Assembly: GCF_003585765.1 (NCBI RefSeq)
Contig: NZ_CP021235.1
Span: 1,798,001-1,862,000, forward strand
From: Pontibacter actiniarum
GTDB lineage: Bacteria > Bacteroidota > Bacteroidia > Cytophagales > Hymenobacteraceae
Reading direction: 5' to 3'
Length of the DNA: 64,000 nt
Shown: positions 62,920-64,000 of the stretch, in pieces
How positions within the stretch are numbered: position 1 is the first letter of the stretch
Layout: every line of letters begins with the position of its first letter
Translations under genes and position numbers: made by a program
The notes under the pieces: generated by a model
Databases searched by the model: none
The model's input: only the letters and a program-made list of their open reading frames with translations
Told to the model about the DNA's origin: nothing

Positions 62920-64000
62920 CTACGAGCAGGCGGGCAGCAGGATTCGGAAGGACGCCCCCTGCTGCTGCTCATTATCGATCTCGATCGTGCCCTGGTGCAG
63001 CTCTACCAGCTTCCTGGCGATGCTAAGGCCCAGCCCTACGGAGTGCTCTCCCCGAACGCCCTTGCGGCCAGCCTTTGAGAAGGGGCTAAACAGGTGAGGG
63101 CGCATCTCCGGTGGAACCCCCACGCCGTCATCGGAGATACACAGTAGCACCTGGCGCTGCTGTTGCGAGAGCTGGACCTGTATGTGCCCCTGCTCCTGGG
63201 TAAACTTCACGGCGTTTGAGATGAGGTTGTCGAGTACCCGGCGAAACCTCTCCTGATTAAGGTTTACCAGCAGCGGTGCGGCACTGCACTGTACCGATAG
63301 ACTCCTGGACTCCTTTAGCTGGAGCTGCCACTCCTGCTGCACCGTATCCACAAAGGCTCGAAGATCGACGGGCACCAGCTCAAAAGGCTCTTCCTGTTCG
63401 AAGCGGGCCATGTCCAGCAAATCGTTTATGATGCCCTTGGAGCTTTGGCAACTCTTCAGGATCATGTCGTAAAACCGCGCCTGCTGCTCGGCAGGCAGGG
63501 TGTTCTTCTGGAGCATCTTCGCCATCATCTCTATGTTGCCAAACGGCCCACGCAGGTCGTGCGCCACGATACCCAGTATGTCTGTCTTCGCTTTGTTGAG
63601 GGCGTTCAGCTCCTCGTTCTTCGCCTCTATCAGCCGAAGCTGCATAAAGTGGTTCACCCGGAAGCTGTAGTTCAGCCTGCTAATCAGGAAAAAGAAAAGT
63701 ATGAGGAAAAGAGAGCCGGTCTGGTTCATGATCACGCGCTCCAGGGGCAAATCCAGGAAGGCAACACCCACCACAAACGTAAGCTCCACCAGCGTCGCCA
63801 GCACCAGCACCTCCCGAAGTTCCAGCACAAAAAGCGTGGCTACCAGCGACAGCCCCAGCAGGTACATCGTCATGTTGTTTACCGGGCTCCCCTGTACTGC
63901 TACCGACATCAGCAAACACGTCACAGCGAATACAAACGCGTAGCCGAGGCACAGCAAACGGTACAGGCGATGGTTCTGCTCTGTCTCTTCCCCTCCCAGC
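62920..64000 (-). CDS. Membrane sensor histidine kinase, 5' part beyond the window
   Basis: The frame stays open to base 64000, so the N-terminus is missing. The visible part has four to five membrane helices (LCLGYAFVFAVTCLLM, TMYLLGLSLVATLFVL, VLVLATLVELTFVVGVAFL, GSLFLILFFFLISRL), then a HisKA domain with the phospho-acceptor His in VAHDLRGPFGNIEMM, and a HATPase with NLISNAVKF, DDGVGVP and SVGLGLSIARKL. It is a typical membrane-bound kinase with an unknown sensed cue. It converges on the EEP gene with 3 bases between. Confidence 0.9.
   Translation of the reverse strand, partial: LGGEETEQNHRLYRLLCLGYAFVFAVTCLLMSVAVQGSPVNNMTMYLLGLSLVATLFVLELREVLVLATLVELTFVVGVAFLDLPLERVIMNQTGSLFLILFFFLISRLNYSFRVNHFMQLRLIEAKNEELNALNKAKTDILGIVAHDLRGPFGNIEMMAKMLQKNTLPAEQQARFYDMILKSCQSSKGIINDLLDMARFEQEEPFELVPVDLRAFVDTVQQEWQLQLKESRSLSVQCSAAPLLVNLNQERFRRVLDNLISNAVKFTQEQGHIQVQLSQQQRQVLLCISDDGVGVPPEMRPHLFSPFSKAGRKGVRGEHSVGLGLSIARKLVELHQGTIEIDNEQQQGASFRILLPACS

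Overview
The window is 64 kb of a Bacteroidota chromosome, most likely a Cytophagales member near Pontibacter/Hymenobacteraceae (inference). Support: gliding protein GldC, DUF4290, DUF3109 and DUF6340-like proteins, M56/BlaI pairs with a TonB-plug-like tail, an almost complete lack of Shine-Dalgarno sequences, and Bacteroidota-type promoters (TTTG-N19-TAnnTTTG), best seen in front of the SRP RNA. Core genes look moderately GC-rich. Most are monocistronic or in short operons, often closed by long perfect-stem terminators.

Layout. 1-6.3 kb: accC 3' end, a lipoprotein, a BlaI/M56 sensor-repressor pair with a strong operator dyad, a STAS-like protein, a DUF3109 protein and a Sel1/ankyrin protein. 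6.6-11 kb: PcrA/UvrD helicase, a DUF4290 protein and MurA, whose catalytic Cys is replaced by Asp. 11.05-14.7 kb (perhaps to 16 kb): an AT-rich, all-plus-strand accessory stretch of small secreted and membrane proteins and serine hydrolases, with at least one attC-like long imperfect hairpin. 16-30.7 kb: housekeeping and small-enzyme genes (RlmL-like methyltransferase, sodium:solute symporter, MurB, YihY, DinB, a LysR regulator followed by threonine synthase, polysaccharide deacetylase, PhzF, DUF429, guanine deaminase). 30.8-35.9 kb: a phosphorelay operon (CHASE3 kinase, soluble kinase, Rcp-like receiver, hybrid kinase). 36-40.8 kb: Ffh, a glycosyltransferase, an acyl-CoA ligase.

40.9-52.4 kb is a surface-glycan locus. 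It holds a complete CMP-pseudaminic acid pathway (PseB, PseC, PseF, a PseG-PseH fusion, PseI) with two unassigned sugar-modifying candidates in line (a left-handed beta-helix acyltransferase and a PIG-L deacetylase). A GT-B-like protein, a decayed LamG-protein gene, a Wzx-like flippase and an opposing DegT aminotransferase follow. 52.5-64 kb: coiled-coil lipoprotein, FtsE, fructose-6-phosphate aldolase, the 4.5S SRP RNA (minus strand), GuaA, an LpoA-like TPR + periplasmic-binding protein, HemL, Dcd, GldC, a lipoprotein nuclease-fold protein and a sensor kinase cut by the window end.

The most unusual global signal is a short word, AAGTATA/TATACTT. I count about 59 copies by hand where roughly 5-8 are expected. 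It occurs in coding sequence in every reading frame, in spacers and inside terminator stems.
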